From assembly GCF_918797505.1 (NCBI RefSeq), contig NC_092794.1, positions 868,001 through 932,000 on the forward strand: a stretch of 64,000 bases of DNA, given 5' to 3'. Below, one piece after another: positions 1 through 11,109 of this stretch; within the stretch, counting starts at the first letter, position 1, and the number at the start of each line of letters is the position of its first letter. The stretch comes from Bemisia tabaci. Its lineage: Eukaryota; Arthropoda; Insecta; Hemiptera; Aleyrodidae. The notes beneath the pieces were generated by a model. The model did not search any database. It saw nothing but the letters and a program-made list of their open reading frames with translations, and was not told the DNA's origin. The position numbers and the translations under genes are program-made.

Positions 1-1765
1 AAGCCTTGCTTTGTACCGTACAATATTATTGGCGGAATCTCTTTTAATTTTGAAGACCCATTTGAATTTCTTTGGTTTTCTATCGAAGGGACGATTGACA
101 AGGGTCACTGCTTGATTTCTTAAGGAAGAATCATATTCTTCTTTCAAGGCCATTTCCCACTTATTACTATCATTACCAGAAAGAGCCTCCTTGACAGTTT
201 TTGGCTCTCTATTAACCTCACCTACAGAATTACAATTAGTGAAATACAAGTGATAGTCAGCTAACTTACCTGGAAGTTTTCGATTTCATTGTGGATGCCA
301 TGGTTCATCTGAGAGACTACTAGCAGTACCAATGTCACTGTCACTTTCAGAGTCTTCTGCGGACTGATCATGAGGTGTCGGAATTTAAGGCGGTAGGTCA
401 TGGATCTGAGGATTAAAGAGTGAAGATTCGACGAGTGGAAAGGACGCCATCTGCTTTTCAACATTATCAATTTGTGTAGATGCACAACGCACACGGTGCT
501 GAGTCTCGGGATTGCCTATCGATGGAGGCTTCATAAGAAATGACGTCCCGTGACTTAATAATTTTCCGCGGTTTGGAGGGATCAACAAGGCGATATCCTT
601 TAGTTTTCTCACAGTAACCGACAAAAATACACTCTTGACTTTTAGGATCCAACTTAGTACGAAGTTGCCTAGCAACATGTGCGGAAGCGACACAATCGAA
701 CACTCTTAAATGAGACAGGTCTACTTTTTTGCCAGTCCATGCTTCTTCTGGAGTTTGATCTATCACTGAACGATGAGGACTGCAATTTTTGAGGTAAACC
801 GCTTTGTTAGCAGCTTCGGCCCAATATTGTTTAGAGAGGTTAGCTTCTTGTAACAAGCAACGTGTTTTTTTCGACAATCGATCGATTTGTTCGTTCTGCC
901 ACACCGTTTTGTTCCGGAGTATACGGCACATTTAGTTGGTGACGTACACCATTAGTAGACAATAATTCGATCATCTCGGAACGAAGATATTCACCACCAT
1001 TGTCGGACCGCAATATTTTAATTTCTGAACCGGTTGCATTTTCAACCAACGCTTTGAAACTTTTAAACACATCAAAAACTTCGCTCTTTTGTTGTAAAAA
1101 GTAAGCAAACATTTTGCGAGAAAGTTCATCAACAAAGATTAACATCCAGCGTTTACCGCTTAACGAATTAACACTCATTGGACTGTGTAAGTCACTATGA
1201 ACAATTTCTAGCAGTTCTGTGGCACGCGTTGCCTTACACTTTTTAAATGGTTTCCTGCACTTGGTTTGGAGAAGTTCACACCAATGGCTAAGCCTTTGCA
1301 TAGTAAGTCCATGCCGATTCTAGAAAGATGCCCCAGGCAGCCATGCCAGATTTGAGCACTAACAGTAGCTGAGGAATTGAGGGCACTCGCATTGGTTACA
1401 ACACACGCTGAAGCATTATGAATTGCGGAGTTGCTTTCATTGGGAACAGCTTGAACCTTCGCATTAAGACAATAGAGGGCATTCACTTCAAGGGCAGTCG
1501 CTTGCAGATTACAATCAAAAACAAAGGAGTCTGCTTGATACAGTTTGCATTTGCCTTTTGAGAAAAAGACAACAAAATCTTTATCTACCATCCTCTTCAC
1601 TGTTAGAAGATTTGCAGAAAATTCAGGCACACGATTTACATCTGAGAAGCAGTTGAGTTTGCTGTCATTTAAGAGACACGAACTCTGCCTCTGCCTTCAA
1701 CAGGCATACGGTAACCGTTAGCTACAGAAACACTCGTGTCATGGCATTGTCTGACGTCACTGATA
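1..1765 (-). pseudogene. copia pol relic: pre-integrase, integrase, start of RT
   Basis: The segment around 1208-1630 carries the pre-integrase zinc region (WHGCLGHLSRIGM followed by a later cysteine). 840-1250 carries the integrase core with the catalytic triad visible as HSDL, RSDNGGEY and NGVAERTNRS, giving D, D and E. 467-900 is the post-integrase region (QYWAEAANKAVYLKN, then a segment ending FVGYCEKTKGYRLVD). Positions 1-60 match the opening of copia RT (VFKIKRD...NIVRYKARL). The pieces lie in different frames, with shifts near 1260 and 900 and more decay at 60-460. In life this polyprotein copies the RNA and inserts the cDNA; here it is non-functional. Confidence 0.9.
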
Positions 1766-2234
1766 TGAATCGGGACATGCGAAAAGGGCGGAAGTCTAAA
1801 TTGTTCAAATTCGACTTTTTTGAATTATTGGACTCCACTAATGTATATACATCGACTCTGCGAATAACGGCGGAAGTCCATCATTTTCACGTTGATTAAT
1901 AGGGAAGGGAAATATTGGTGACATGCAAAAAGGGCGGAAGTCTTTGACTTCCACCCTTTTTGATCGCCTTTTCTTTACGATCAAGTTTTCCCCAGTTGCA
2001 AAAAGTGTGGAAGTCCAAATCAAAACTAAAAAATTCCCAAAAAAGCAGGTTCAAATTTTTTAGGAGATTCAATTCTTATTATGTAGGTAGTACAATCAGG
2101 ACAAGCCTTCCGTGATGGGACATATTTTTCGTTTTTTTTTTTTTTATTCGAATTGTTTGTCCTACAGGAAGTTTTTTGCTTCTCCTGAAAAATTGACTCT
2201 TTGGACTTCCGCCCTTTTCGCATGTCTCGGTTCA
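1766..2234. mobile_element. MITE inserted in copia protease region, TA target duplication
   Basis: The ends are inverted copies (TGAATCGGGACATGCGAAAA at the left, its mirror at the right) and are flanked by TA at 1764-1765 and 2235-2236. The subterminal motif AAAGGGCGGAAGTC recurs at both ends and in an internal hairpin at about 1920-1963. The insertion interrupts the copia reading frame just after the protease active-site segment, so it is younger than the copia copy. TA duplication and short TIRs suggest a Tc1/mariner-type non-autonomous element; no transposase is present. Confidence 0.75.
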
Positions 2235-2235
2235 T

Positions 2236-3058
2236 AAATGACCTATTGTTTGTCATGTGCAGGGTGGCTCCAGAGTCAATGAACCAATCAGACGTGGAAA
2301 CATTTGCGCACATTATAGTCGTCAAAAGTGAGTAGCTGGCATCTTTCGGAGACTTATGTGGTTTCTTCTCGTTATTATCAGTGGCATTGGTTACAGCTTT
2401 TAGTTTAGGGCAATGAAGTCTAATGTGCTCTACTTCATGGCAGTAATGGCACTTTACAGGCTTTTTAGACTTAAGACGTTTTGTAAAGAGCGCAGATTCG
2501 GTCACTGCATGACAATCAGGATCATTGATCAGCTTAGATGTCACGAGATCGCTAATAATTTTAGATCCAGAGATCTCTAAAGCAACTGGATTGTACTCAG
2601 GGGGCAAACCATTCAGCAAGATTACGGCCAAAAATTCATCATCTAGAGGATATTTAATGACAGATAAACTCTTAGACGTGCCAAGTAACTGTACTCTGTA
2701 ATATAAGCTTCCATTGGATTTTCTCTTTTAAAGGAACATAACTTAAGTCGGATTGTCAGACGACCACTGTCTTCAAAGGCTTTAGCCAAGTTTTGCCAGG
2801 CTTCTTTTGCAGAAGTAGAATCACAAACATGTGAATAGACATTAGTGTTCATAAAGAGGCCTATTTTAGACCATGCTTACTGATCATTTCTTTTGCGATC
2901 AGCTTAACTGGTTGAATCGCCATCAGGGTAGACATCGATGCACGACCACAAATCATCATGGATGAGGAACATTTTCATCGCGAATCCCAATTTGCATAGT
3001 TTTCGCGGTCCGTTAGTTTCTCAACTGTGAGCGAGTTCGAGTTCAGGTGAGCGGCCAT
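2236..3058 (-). pseudogene. copia gag and protease relic
   Basis: The start codon at 3058-3056 opens a copia-style gag (MAAHLNSNSLTVEKL...ENYANW). The frame then shifts near 2975 and again near 2640. A CCHC zinc knuckle (CHYCHEVEHIRLHC, spacing C-2-C-4-H-4-C) lies near 2410-2455 and the aspartic protease active site (WFIDSGATLHM) near 2255-2290. The coding continues on the far side of the MITE (from about 1764 down to 1700, ISDVRQCHDTSVSVANGYRM). Gag would form the particle and the protease would cut the polyprotein; frameshifts rule that out here. Confidence 0.9.
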
Positions 3059-3174
3059 CTTCTAATGTAGACCGTGCGAGGTGCAACCGACCGAACGTGT
3101 ATCACGAACTAACACTTAAAAGAGTGAGTTAGAGGCGAAAATGAACTGCAAAACTCCTTATAAGGCCCGTAACC

Positions 3175-3296
3175 TGTTGGAAGAGGGCTAAATGATGACA
3201 ACGACATGATAGGAATAAGTAGACATATTTATTCCGGTAAAACTCAGTTGACGAGACACGTAAGAGGCAGATACATCAAGGATAGAGTAGACAACA
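3175..3296 (-). repeat. Putative copia 5' LTR
   Basis: On the minus strand the 122-bp segment begins TGTTG and ends CAACA, the inverted TG...CA ends expected of an LTR. It contains an AATAAA-like signal. It is followed at once by GGTTACGGGCC, a plausible primer-binding segment of the tRNA-iMet type used by copia. The partner LTR is outside the window, so the boundaries rest on motif and position only. Confidence 0.6.
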
Positions 3297-4238
3297 TTGT
3301 GCACACTTAGAGGGCGAGAGTGCATACTTTAATTTTTGCATTTTTTAATTTTTTTTAGGTACGTACCTGCTAATTTTGTGATAAGATCTCATAGGCTTGG
3401 CGGTATTTTACTCCTTTTTGAGGGTTTTTTGTGGTTTTCCTGTTACCATCGACCTCACCACTTTCCATTCCATTTTACAATTTCCCTTACCTCATTTTCT
3501 ATTCTATTTACAATTTACCATTATCGATTTACAAGTTACCAATTACTGTCATTATCATTTTTTTTTTTTTTTTTTTTCATAATTAAATTAATAGTGGATC
3601 AGGTAACATTAGTCAAAATGATGGAGGAGTATGCTTTCATAAATGGAACGAAAAAATCTTTCAGAGTAATCTTAATGTAAGTTTGAAAATTATTAATAAT
3701 AAATATGTAGTAAAATATACCGCAAAGAAAAAATTCGAGAACTTTGAGAATTAAAAGGGATGAAAATGGAATATTTACGTTTGAAATTTTTGAAAAACCT
3801 CAACTCATTTCGTCAGAGGAAGAAAAATGTATAATCGCACGTAAAATAATCAAGAAGGAATCGAGTAATTAAAGAAAATGAAATTAATGCATTTTGTTAC
3901 AAATCATTTGCCTCTGGACGATTTAGAAGGATTCAATAAGTAGATGATCATTTTTCTTTAAATTTTTGAACACCTTGATTGAATAATGCTGTTGAAATGA
4001 ATATAAAAACCATATCGTCTTTAATATACTGATTTAGTGCTACGTCATTCGATGTAACATCGAACTCTTGGTTCAAACCAGAACAAACTAATGTAACCTC
4101 ATGTAGGTACCGATTTTTCATGAGTTATTTGCAGGTTAATTGTGCTAATTTATTAGAATTTAGTCATTGACCAGTCATATGTCAATTAAAGGCTCATTAA
4201 ACACGAGAAATTACGATTGTAAGAAACACTTGGACGCA
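3297..4238. other. AT-rich intergenic stretch, no gene seen
   Basis: This is AT-rich sequence with a poly-T run near 3560-3577. I see no open frame with recognisable protein features, no inverted repeat and no RNA gene. Confidence 0.6.
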
Positions 4239-5209
4239 TTTTACCACCATGACGCAGAGGCAGAATCGGTTGATCGCTCCGCTATCAACGACAAACTTGG
4301 TCTCATAAGGATCATCAGCTAGAAACGCAGCACAATCTTCATCATCACATTGCAATTTGGTAATGAATGCTATTTCTTGCTCCAGTTGCTCTGAGCATAC
4401 ATAACTTTCCTTCTGTTTTTCCCACTCGATTCTCTCACGGCAGTCAGATTTTTTATGGCCCTTCTTGTTACAAAAATGACATTTATAGAGGAAGGGGGTT
4501 GTAGACTGGTTGCCAGCTGATGAACTGCTGTTTGACTGGTGATTAGGGTTCGAATTTTTACCTCGCTATTTCCTGAACTTCTTGTTCCCTTTGTCTTCCC
4601 CATTATCAGAATAAAACACTATTGATTCGTTCCTTTTGGCAGTAGATTGCCTTTCTGGTTAAGTTCTTCTTGGAGCAGACGGCTTTTAACAAAGTCTAGC
4701 GATACACCTGAAGGATCTTTAGCAAATAGTGCATCGATTGATGCTATCACTACCGCGTATGACTTTGGCATGGACATTAACAGCGACGAAATGATTTCCT
4801 CATCATCAAGGACACCACCAGTTCCTTTCAATTCTAAAAGCTTACTGAAGAACTTTCCAGGAAATTCGGACAGTTAACCTTTCATAAATTTCATGCCGGT
4901 CAGTTCTCGCTTCAAACAAATCCTCGAGGCACGGCTTTTTCGCGTGTAGACAGCTTTAAGGGCTTCTATCATTTCTTTACTGGTAGACTTCCCCCGTACC
5001 GTATCTATAACGCTGTCTGATAGGGATCGAACAATGATGTCCTGAGCCTTGACATCCAGAAGATCGTACTGATACTGCGTCATGGTGGTCTTCTCGGACA
5101 AGGCCTCTTTGCAACCTTCTCTTCCCAAGCGAGCTTCCAATCTGAACCTCCATGCATCAAAACCGGTGCCGTCAAATGGCTTCACGAAATGATGGTACGC
5201 CACTGCCAT
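4239..5209 (-). pseudogene. Second copia-type gag-protease relic, truncated
   Basis: The start codon at 5209-5207 opens a gag of the copia UBN2 type (MAVAYHHFVKPFDGTGFDAW). It reads about 110 residues before a break near 4876. Coding resumes in 4831-4619 (SLLMSMPKSY...LLQEELNQKG) and, after another shift, reaches a CCHC knuckle (CHFCNKKGHKKSDC) near 4450-4490. The relic stops shortly after a protease active site (FVVDSGA) near 4270-4290; integrase and RT are missing. The gag differs from that of the element at 1-3296, so two separate copia families are present. Confidence 0.88.
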
Positions 5210-5640
5210 TATTTCCACACACACACACCGTTTACCTTGATCACAGATTCCGGGACTTTTCACTAACTGGGAAGAATAAAACCGAACACGAGGAGACGAG
5301 GTTAGAACGCCATCACGGAACCGGCACTAGTATAGCAACGGGATCATACCGACTGTCAAAACTTCTGCATTTCTGCACACTATCTAAGCGGACGGCCCAC
5401 AACCTGATAAAGGGTGGATAAGCGCGAGAAATAAATAACAATTATTTTGAGCGTGAAATTAAATCAAGACTAAATACATGGGAGACTATATTGTATCGAA
5501 AAAGGGCTACATGAACATGAACAACGAGAGTGAGGATGATACGGGAAGGCAAGTGGGAGCCGGTCAATCAGAGAGCGGCATGAGGCTACCAACCTGAGAA
5601 AGTAGAATCACCCTACTTCAATAAGATTCTTTCACAGCGC
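5210..5640 (-). mobile_element. Leader and probable LTR remnant of the second copia relic
   Basis: Upstream of the gag start on the minus strand is an untranslated leader. At 5393-5404 lies GGTTGTGGGCCG, similar to the primer-binding segment of the first element, directly after a CA dinucleotide. The LTR should therefore occupy roughly 5405-5640. I could not find a clean matching TG end, so the outer boundary is uncertain. Confidence 0.4.
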
Positions 5641-5693
5641 CTAGGTCGTGTTAAAAACCCAAAAAATTGTGTTTGACTTACTTTGACCATTTT

Positions 5694-5942
5694 TTATAAG
5701 TTGTCAGTTTTGTCGACGTAGCATTTCTTTTTAACTAACATCTCGAGACTAGCATCGCTTACAGCTGGTAATGCTGCACAACGATTCCCTAGTTCCAATG
5801 ATTGTGGACCGCTTTGTGTTCCCAGATTGCGTGAAAATTGCGGAAAGAAATAAAGTTCAACGAGTGGAAAATCACCCGCGGCATTCCCAAAATGTATCAA
5901 CACAATCACCAACACAGATAATAGATACATTCTCAGTTCCAT
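5694..5942 (-). CDS. Small ORF with signal-peptide-like N-terminus, unknown
   Basis: From the ATG at 5942-5940 this ORF encodes about 82 residues and ends at TAA. The first 22 or so residues (MELRMYLLSVLVIVLIHFGN) are a good secretion signal: a short charged start, a hydrophobic core, then a small-residue AAG cleavage site. The mature part is about 60 residues with two cysteines and no motif I recognise. A longer in-frame start exists further upstream but would bury the signal. There is no neighbour, repeat or splice context to support it. It may be a small secreted peptide gene, an exon fragment, or chance. Confidence 0.3.
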   Translation of the reverse strand: MELRMYLLSVLVIVLIHFGNAAGDFPLVELYFFPQFSRNLGTQSGPQSLELGNRCAALPAVSDASLEMLVKKKCYVDKTDNL

Positions 5943-6501
5943 CTTTTTCTCAATTATGAGCACAGAGTACGCGTCTGAACGCACGATTGCTTCCTGAGCA
6001 CAGAACAAAATTGCAGACGCCTAGTAGAGAACGGGCTGATTCCCAAAGTTTATTTTGAGCACCTCACATTTGTTTCACGACAAGAGGCTTGGAACAGGAA
6101 AAGTCCAACTTTACATTCAAATCGCGAGCGCATGTTAATTACCAACGATTGACATTATCTCACTCTCATCGGGCAGTGATAATTCAGTAGTCTTCGCTGA
6201 CCGAACACCAGGTGGCTCATAATTCTTTATCAAACATGAGTAACGTGGAGGTTTACTACGTGGATGACAATTAATTTTGATCAGTGGCGGATCCAGCAAA
6301 TTGACAACATTGTCTTTTGTCATGAGAACGGAGTTTCCCTGACTTTCATTTAAACGTTTTCTTTGCTACATCTATGTTATTCCCTATCCCGCTGTGACCT
6401 TGAATGAAATTCCCAGTGCCTGGTCTTTGGTTCATTTTCGTGCGTATCAAAAACCGTTGTGTTTTTGAGCCGATCATGTCTCTCAGACAGGTTGTGTAGA
6501 G
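5943..6501. other. Intergenic stretch, no gene seen
   Basis: No coding, RNA or repeat signal was identified between the small ORF and the MITE that starts at 6502. Confidence 0.5.
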
Positions 6502-6933
6502 TAGAGTACCTTTATAGACAGAGTATGGCCATTTGTATCTTTTTACTACAGGAAAACTGTTCCGCTTTTTGATTGGTCAACGAGTTTTTAGGCTTCATGA
6601 TGCTCTTAGGGCCGTAAATAAACAAACAAGATGGCGACTCACCTAACCGTAACATCGATGAGAAGCTAAATTTGACAAAAAGTTCAATTATGCGGCAGAT
6701 TAACAAATTAAACGAGCAAATCTACGAATAGCACACGAAAAACACATGAAAACATTGTTAAATTGCTTTCCACTTTTATCACAGGAGGATGTAAGATGTG
6801 CATAACCTCAATCTTGCTTCCTGATAACGTCCATCTTGTTTGTTTATTTACGGCCCTAAGAGCATCGTGTCAGCCTATTCGCTCGCGACCAATGAAAAAC
6901 CGGAACAGAAATGTCCATACTCTGTCTATAAGG
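6502..6933. mobile_element. MITE, TAGAGTACC family, copy 1 (holds an empty TTAA site)
   Basis: The left end (TAGAGTACCTTTATAGACAG) is mirrored at the right by a decayed form near 6915-6933. The arms hold the same sequence as the MITE at 46091-46985, including a segment on converging GCCGTAAATAAACAAACAAG. Near 6753-6770 the sequence reads AACATTGTTAAATTGC uninterrupted, which is the unfilled site of the TTAA insertion found in the other copy at 46343. The right tip is degraded, so no target duplication can be read. Confidence 0.75.
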
Positions 6934-7482
6934 CCTTGTCTCCACAGGACGTTTTCCTGGGATTTGTCCCAAGTTCGAATCGCAGGAATGAAACTTCTTT
7001 TAGACTACTCATCTGAGGAGCTTTCGCGGTCATACAGGACGCGCTTGTTGCATCATTCATTTTTGAAGGGGATTAATGCGTGGGGAAAATCTTAGAAAAC
7101 GCTTCAAGAGAGTTTCCGCTGACTTCGGAGTCGTGCGGGTTGCATCAATAATTTTGGAAGGCGTTCTTGGTGCCTTTCATGGGCATACCTACCGTGTATG
7201 GAAGAAAATGATACCTCGATTTTCTTCTTCTTCAAGGTAAAAATTTTAGCTCATTTCCAGAAGACAACGTGAATTTCAATCAAACTTGCCCGCCCCTCAA
7301 GGAGTCATTTCATGTACTTTGGAGGCACATACCTACAAGGAAAAAATGGTACGGTGTGCGTTTTGGTCCGATGAGGGGCTGCCAGCCTGTCTGTGACCTC
7401 CTGGAGATTTTGATAAATAGGTAAATGTGTAAATGACGAAGAGTTCCGTTCTTTGGTCCGCTTGGGGTACTCTATGACAGAA

Positions 7483-7750
7483 ATGGAAACTGTCGTAGTG
7501 TGATATTTTCTTTTTCCACTGAAGAGGGGAACAAAGAAGAGCTTTTGGAGGTTTTCGGCAAGAGGGTGGTGACTTGCCCGGAGTCTCTTTACCCAAGTTT
7601 TCGGGGTTTTATAATGGAAACTGTCATAGTGTGATATTTTCTTTTTCCACTGAAGAGGGGAACAAAGAAGTGCTTTTGGAGGTTTTTGGCGATGGCAAGA
7701 GGATGGTGACTTGCCCGGAGTCTCCTTACCCAAGTTTTTGAGTTTTTTGG
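7483..7750. repeat. Tandem duplication, period about 131 bp, two copies
   Basis: Two near-identical units start ATGGAAACTGTC at 7483 and 7614. They share the same order of sub-motifs (TTTTTCCACTGAAGAGGGGA, then CTTGCCCGGAGTCTC). They differ by a few substitutions and a small insertion in the second unit. No conserved coding sense is evident. Confidence 0.8.
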
Positions 7751-10209
7751 GGTTTTAACTTTCATAGATTACAATTCACACGATTTTTGACAATAATTGA
7801 CACTGATCACCTGTGATAACAATAACAAAATCATGAATGGCCGCCGTGCCGTAATTGCGCATGCGGACTCTGGCGTCAGAAATAACTTACGGCCCGGGAA
7901 CTTATGAAAGAAGCCGCTATACTTTAATTTGACGCACTTTTCCGTGATAGTTATATTCCGTATAAATTCCCAAATTGTTCTTTTATTGACACTGAAAGAG
8001 TTTATTCAAGTGTTTTTGTTTTCGCTTCAAAAAAAAGGCGCGCTAACAATGAGAATCAACAACTATATCCAGGCCAGGAGTTCTAGAAAACGAAGGAAGT
8101 CCGGTAGCGTTTTATAATCTTTAAAACGTCATATCTCCGTTAATAATAAGTTTTGAAAGATCAGACACCAAAAGGTATGGCCTTTGAATCTTGAAGAATC
8201 ATCATGCCAAATTTCAGCATGATCTTCTGAGTAGTTTTTTTGCTACAGGGGCGCAAAAGTTAAAAAGCAGCGAAAATCGGCAATTCCTAATATTTTCTGT
8301 TTATTATACCGTCTGCCGACGGTTATCGGGTTATCGCCCCGCGTGTGTGTGGTTGCTGCAGAGTCGTTTAAAGGCGTTTTCTGGTCTTACTCTGGAAGGT
8401 TTTATTTAGTTGTTCTCCTTATATTTATATTTTTAGCTTGGCGGCGAGATCTACCGATCTCAGTGATACAAAAGGTACACACCTATGGAGGGTGACTAAG
8501 GTAGAAAAACATTCAAAACCGCTACCTTCAAGTAAGAACAGGCCGCTAAAATCGACATCCCGGTCAATTTTCTCATCGTGGGAATCCAGGTACAACTATA
8601 ATTTTTTGATATGTTGTATATGTAGGTAAGAGCTGTTGCATACGTCAATATAAAAGTTGTACCCCACTTTCTAGAACCTTAAGCGCGGCAAGTTATCGAA
8701 TTTTTGCCATTTTTGGCTCTTTGGAACGATTCTTCTCGAAAATTTGGCAACGTAGAGAAAAGTTGTATTGGACATTTTTCATTCATTTTTTTGCCTTTTT
8801 TACTAAAACATATACGGCATTTGGTTCGAATTGATTTCTGCGTGTGTAAAATTGAAAAAAACCCTAAAAATGGGCCAAAAATGGCAACAATGGGCCATAA
8901 GACCCCTTAAAATTTATCGGAGGCCTTTAGAAAGGCCAGAAACGGAAAGTATGCAAAAAAATACATAGGAATCATCCGCTCGAAGAGTCATAACAGTCGA
9001 AAAAGTCGACGAAAATAACTATTTTTCGATGCCAAGATTCTGGGTTTGAGACGTTGTTGCACCTTTGCATGGGCTACGGTCGGTAAAATATTTGGCATAA
9101 AGTCTACCTAGGACCAGTACTTTGAAAATATGAAACATCCAGCAAAATCCAGGTGGGGCCGGAAAAGGCCCAAAACGATACTCCTCCTTTTGGCCACCGC
9201 AATTTGGGATATAAAAATTTCGAAAAGAATCATACATATTTGTGTCCAGCGAGCAGCGATCCTAAACCCGTAAGTTGCCGAGTTTCTGGCTTTACAGCCC
9301 ATAGGGCGCCGCGCCGTTTTAAAAAGTGTCATGTAGTTCCCACTTTCCGGCAAATGGGAGGCTCAGAATGCACCGTTCAAGGATCGGCTTCAGCGGCGTT
9401 CCAGTATATATCGACTCTACCGTACTCTTTGCCGTTCGCCCAAATTAAGGCCGCTGGGGAAGCTTAAAGAATTTTTTTTTGTTATGTGTCCCCTTGCATA
9501 CTTTACCTTGGTACATAAAAAGTCAATATGCCATATCGGATTTCGGAAAATTGTCAGGATTCAACCACCCTGAGGCTAAGGCGCCCCCTGTTTTGAGAAA
9601 AACGCATTTAAAGGTCTCATTAATAGTATCTGGCCACTTACGGTGACTCACATTGGAACTTTGACCCTTAGATCAAGTGTCCTTGAATGAATAAAGGTCG
9701 TTAATAAAACTTACACTGATTTAGTGTTGTGGGAGGAATTCTGTAAAATTTTCCGCTGTGTGCCCTTTTCTCGGAAAAGGACAGGTGGTCATGCTTTTGA
9801 GATGGACTTTAGAGACATGAACGAGCTTTTTAACAAAAATAAATTTTTATTTTTCTCTCCTGAATAATGAATAGTAAAAAATAGAAAAAAAACTTCTTTG
9901 GTGTCAAAAGTATTCCCCGCCCACCTGTCAGGACCGTGCGATATCTTCACAACGCCGCGGCGGCCGTGCCCCGATGTAGATAAACGAGATACATTGCGAA
10001 GCAGCGTGCGGTTTGCGGCCAACTGTGCTGCTATTTTAGCTGAACTTGCACATAACTGAACACAGAAAATTTGCTTAACCGCAGTTTTCATAAAAAGGGC
10101 ACTTACGCTAAGAACCCTTTCCCTGGAAATAGCCTATAACCCCTGACTTAGCCACACAAAACTCGGGCTGTAGACTTCACATGTTAACTAATTCAGCTGA
10201 AACTCGGTG
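7751..10209. other. Non-genic stretch downstream of APIP
   Basis: No confident coding region was found. The stretch has low-complexity A and T runs and phrases typical of dispersed insect repeats, for example the region around 8180-8260 and 8930-9010, but no clear element ends. Short open frames here look like chance. Confidence 0.5.
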
Positions 10210-10341
10210 CATATCGTCGCCTACCTGACATAAGGGCGTAACTACAATCTGCGATGAACCCTGGGCTTCATACAATGCAATGCTTTTCCAGGCTCATCTC
10301 AATGTGTAGTTACGCCCTTATGTCAGCCAAGCGACGATATG
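10210..10341. mobile_element. Small hairpin MITE
   Basis: Arms CATATCGTCGC...TGACATAAGGGCGTAAC are mirrored at 10309-10341 around a loop of about 60 bp. The 132-bp unit is strongly palindromic and non-coding. It abuts the next element. Confidence 0.7.
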
Positions 10342-10786
10342 TAAGTCGCAGGCAAATAGTGAAATCAGGCATTTTGTCAAATGCCTAGGCAGATAGTCAA
10401 ATTTTGACGGTACACAAAATTTAGTGAATTTATGACAAAGAGCTCACGATTGTTCGCTATTTGTGGAAAAATAATTCATCAAACCTACGAACTCTTTTTG
10501 TCTCTTCGTCTTCAATTGCTTCACATATTTTTAAATGTTGAAATTCCAAAAATTCTGTATTTTACGACATGCTGAAAATTTCAAGATCAGTGTCTTTTCA
10601 GGAGCTTAAAATTGTTTAAAATACTGTTATGTGTGCAAATTTTTATTGAGAATTTTTTCTTGCAGGAGCAAGGAATTATTTTGTCTAAAATCAAAAAAAG
10701 AATCAGAATTTCAATCTAAGTTAGAATATTTGACTATTTGCCTGGGCATTTAACGAAATGCCTGATTTTACTATTTGCTTGGGACA
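10340..10786. mobile_element. Non-autonomous TGT...ACA element with GGCATTT palindromic repeats
   Basis: The ends are inverted (left GTCGCAGGCAAATAGT, right mirror CTATTTGCTTGGGAC) and the unit begins TGT and ends ACA. Subterminal palindromes of the form CAGGCATTT...AAATGCC are shared with the larger element at 33484-34655, which carries a KRBA2-like protein relic. Flanks are GATA and TATA, an imperfect 4-bp duplication. It lies just 3' of the last APIP exon and may overlap the APIP 3' UTR. Confidence 0.65.
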
Positions 10787-11009
10787 TATACACTAAGATA
10801 CGAAGAAACCACTTCTGCAATTTCCGGAAAAAGGGAAGTACGCCCATCTGCTCGTTTTCTGGAAAGGTCCTCATAGGTACGTAAATATAATTTTGTGCTG
10901 AGATGTCACAGCATTGATGTGGTATTTACCCTTCTTGAGGGTTTTTGGAAGTTATCGTTTTTGTATCGTAGCTATGGTGAGACATCTTCACAAAGCTCAA
11001 TGACTAAGA

Positions 11010-11109
11010 TTACTTCGTTTTGTTCACTTCAGCAGGAGGTTCATGAGGCTCTATTCCGAAGGACTTCATTTGAACCGCAATTTCAAATAAGTAATCGTAA
11101 CATTCACAC
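11010..11109 (-). CDS. APIP: APIP coding exon 5 with stop codon
   Basis: The acceptor is ATTCTTCCAG. The exon completes codon Gln199 and encodes [20 protein letters not shown] and a short proline-rich tail, then TAA at 11012-11010. The CECYDYLF helix is the conserved C-terminal piece of the family, so this distant exon (8.1 kb away) belongs to the gene. The foldback element at 11224 starts about 115 bp upstream in the intron. Confidence 0.93.

Larger units (their letters stand above)
1..3296 (-). mobile_element. Ty1/copia LTR retrotransposon, 5' part, decayed, cut by window edge
   Basis: Read on the minus strand the order is LTR (3296-3175), primer-binding region, gag (start codon at 3058), zinc knuckle, aspartic protease, GAG-pre-integrase, integrase core, then the first residues of reverse transcriptase at 1-60. 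This gag-PR-INT-RT order is diagnostic of Ty1/copia, since gypsy elements place RT before INT. The frame changes several times and a MITE sits in the protease region, so the copy is dead. The rest of RT, RNase H and the other LTR lie left of the window. It lies about 7.7 kb downstream of the last APIP exon. Confidence 0.93.
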
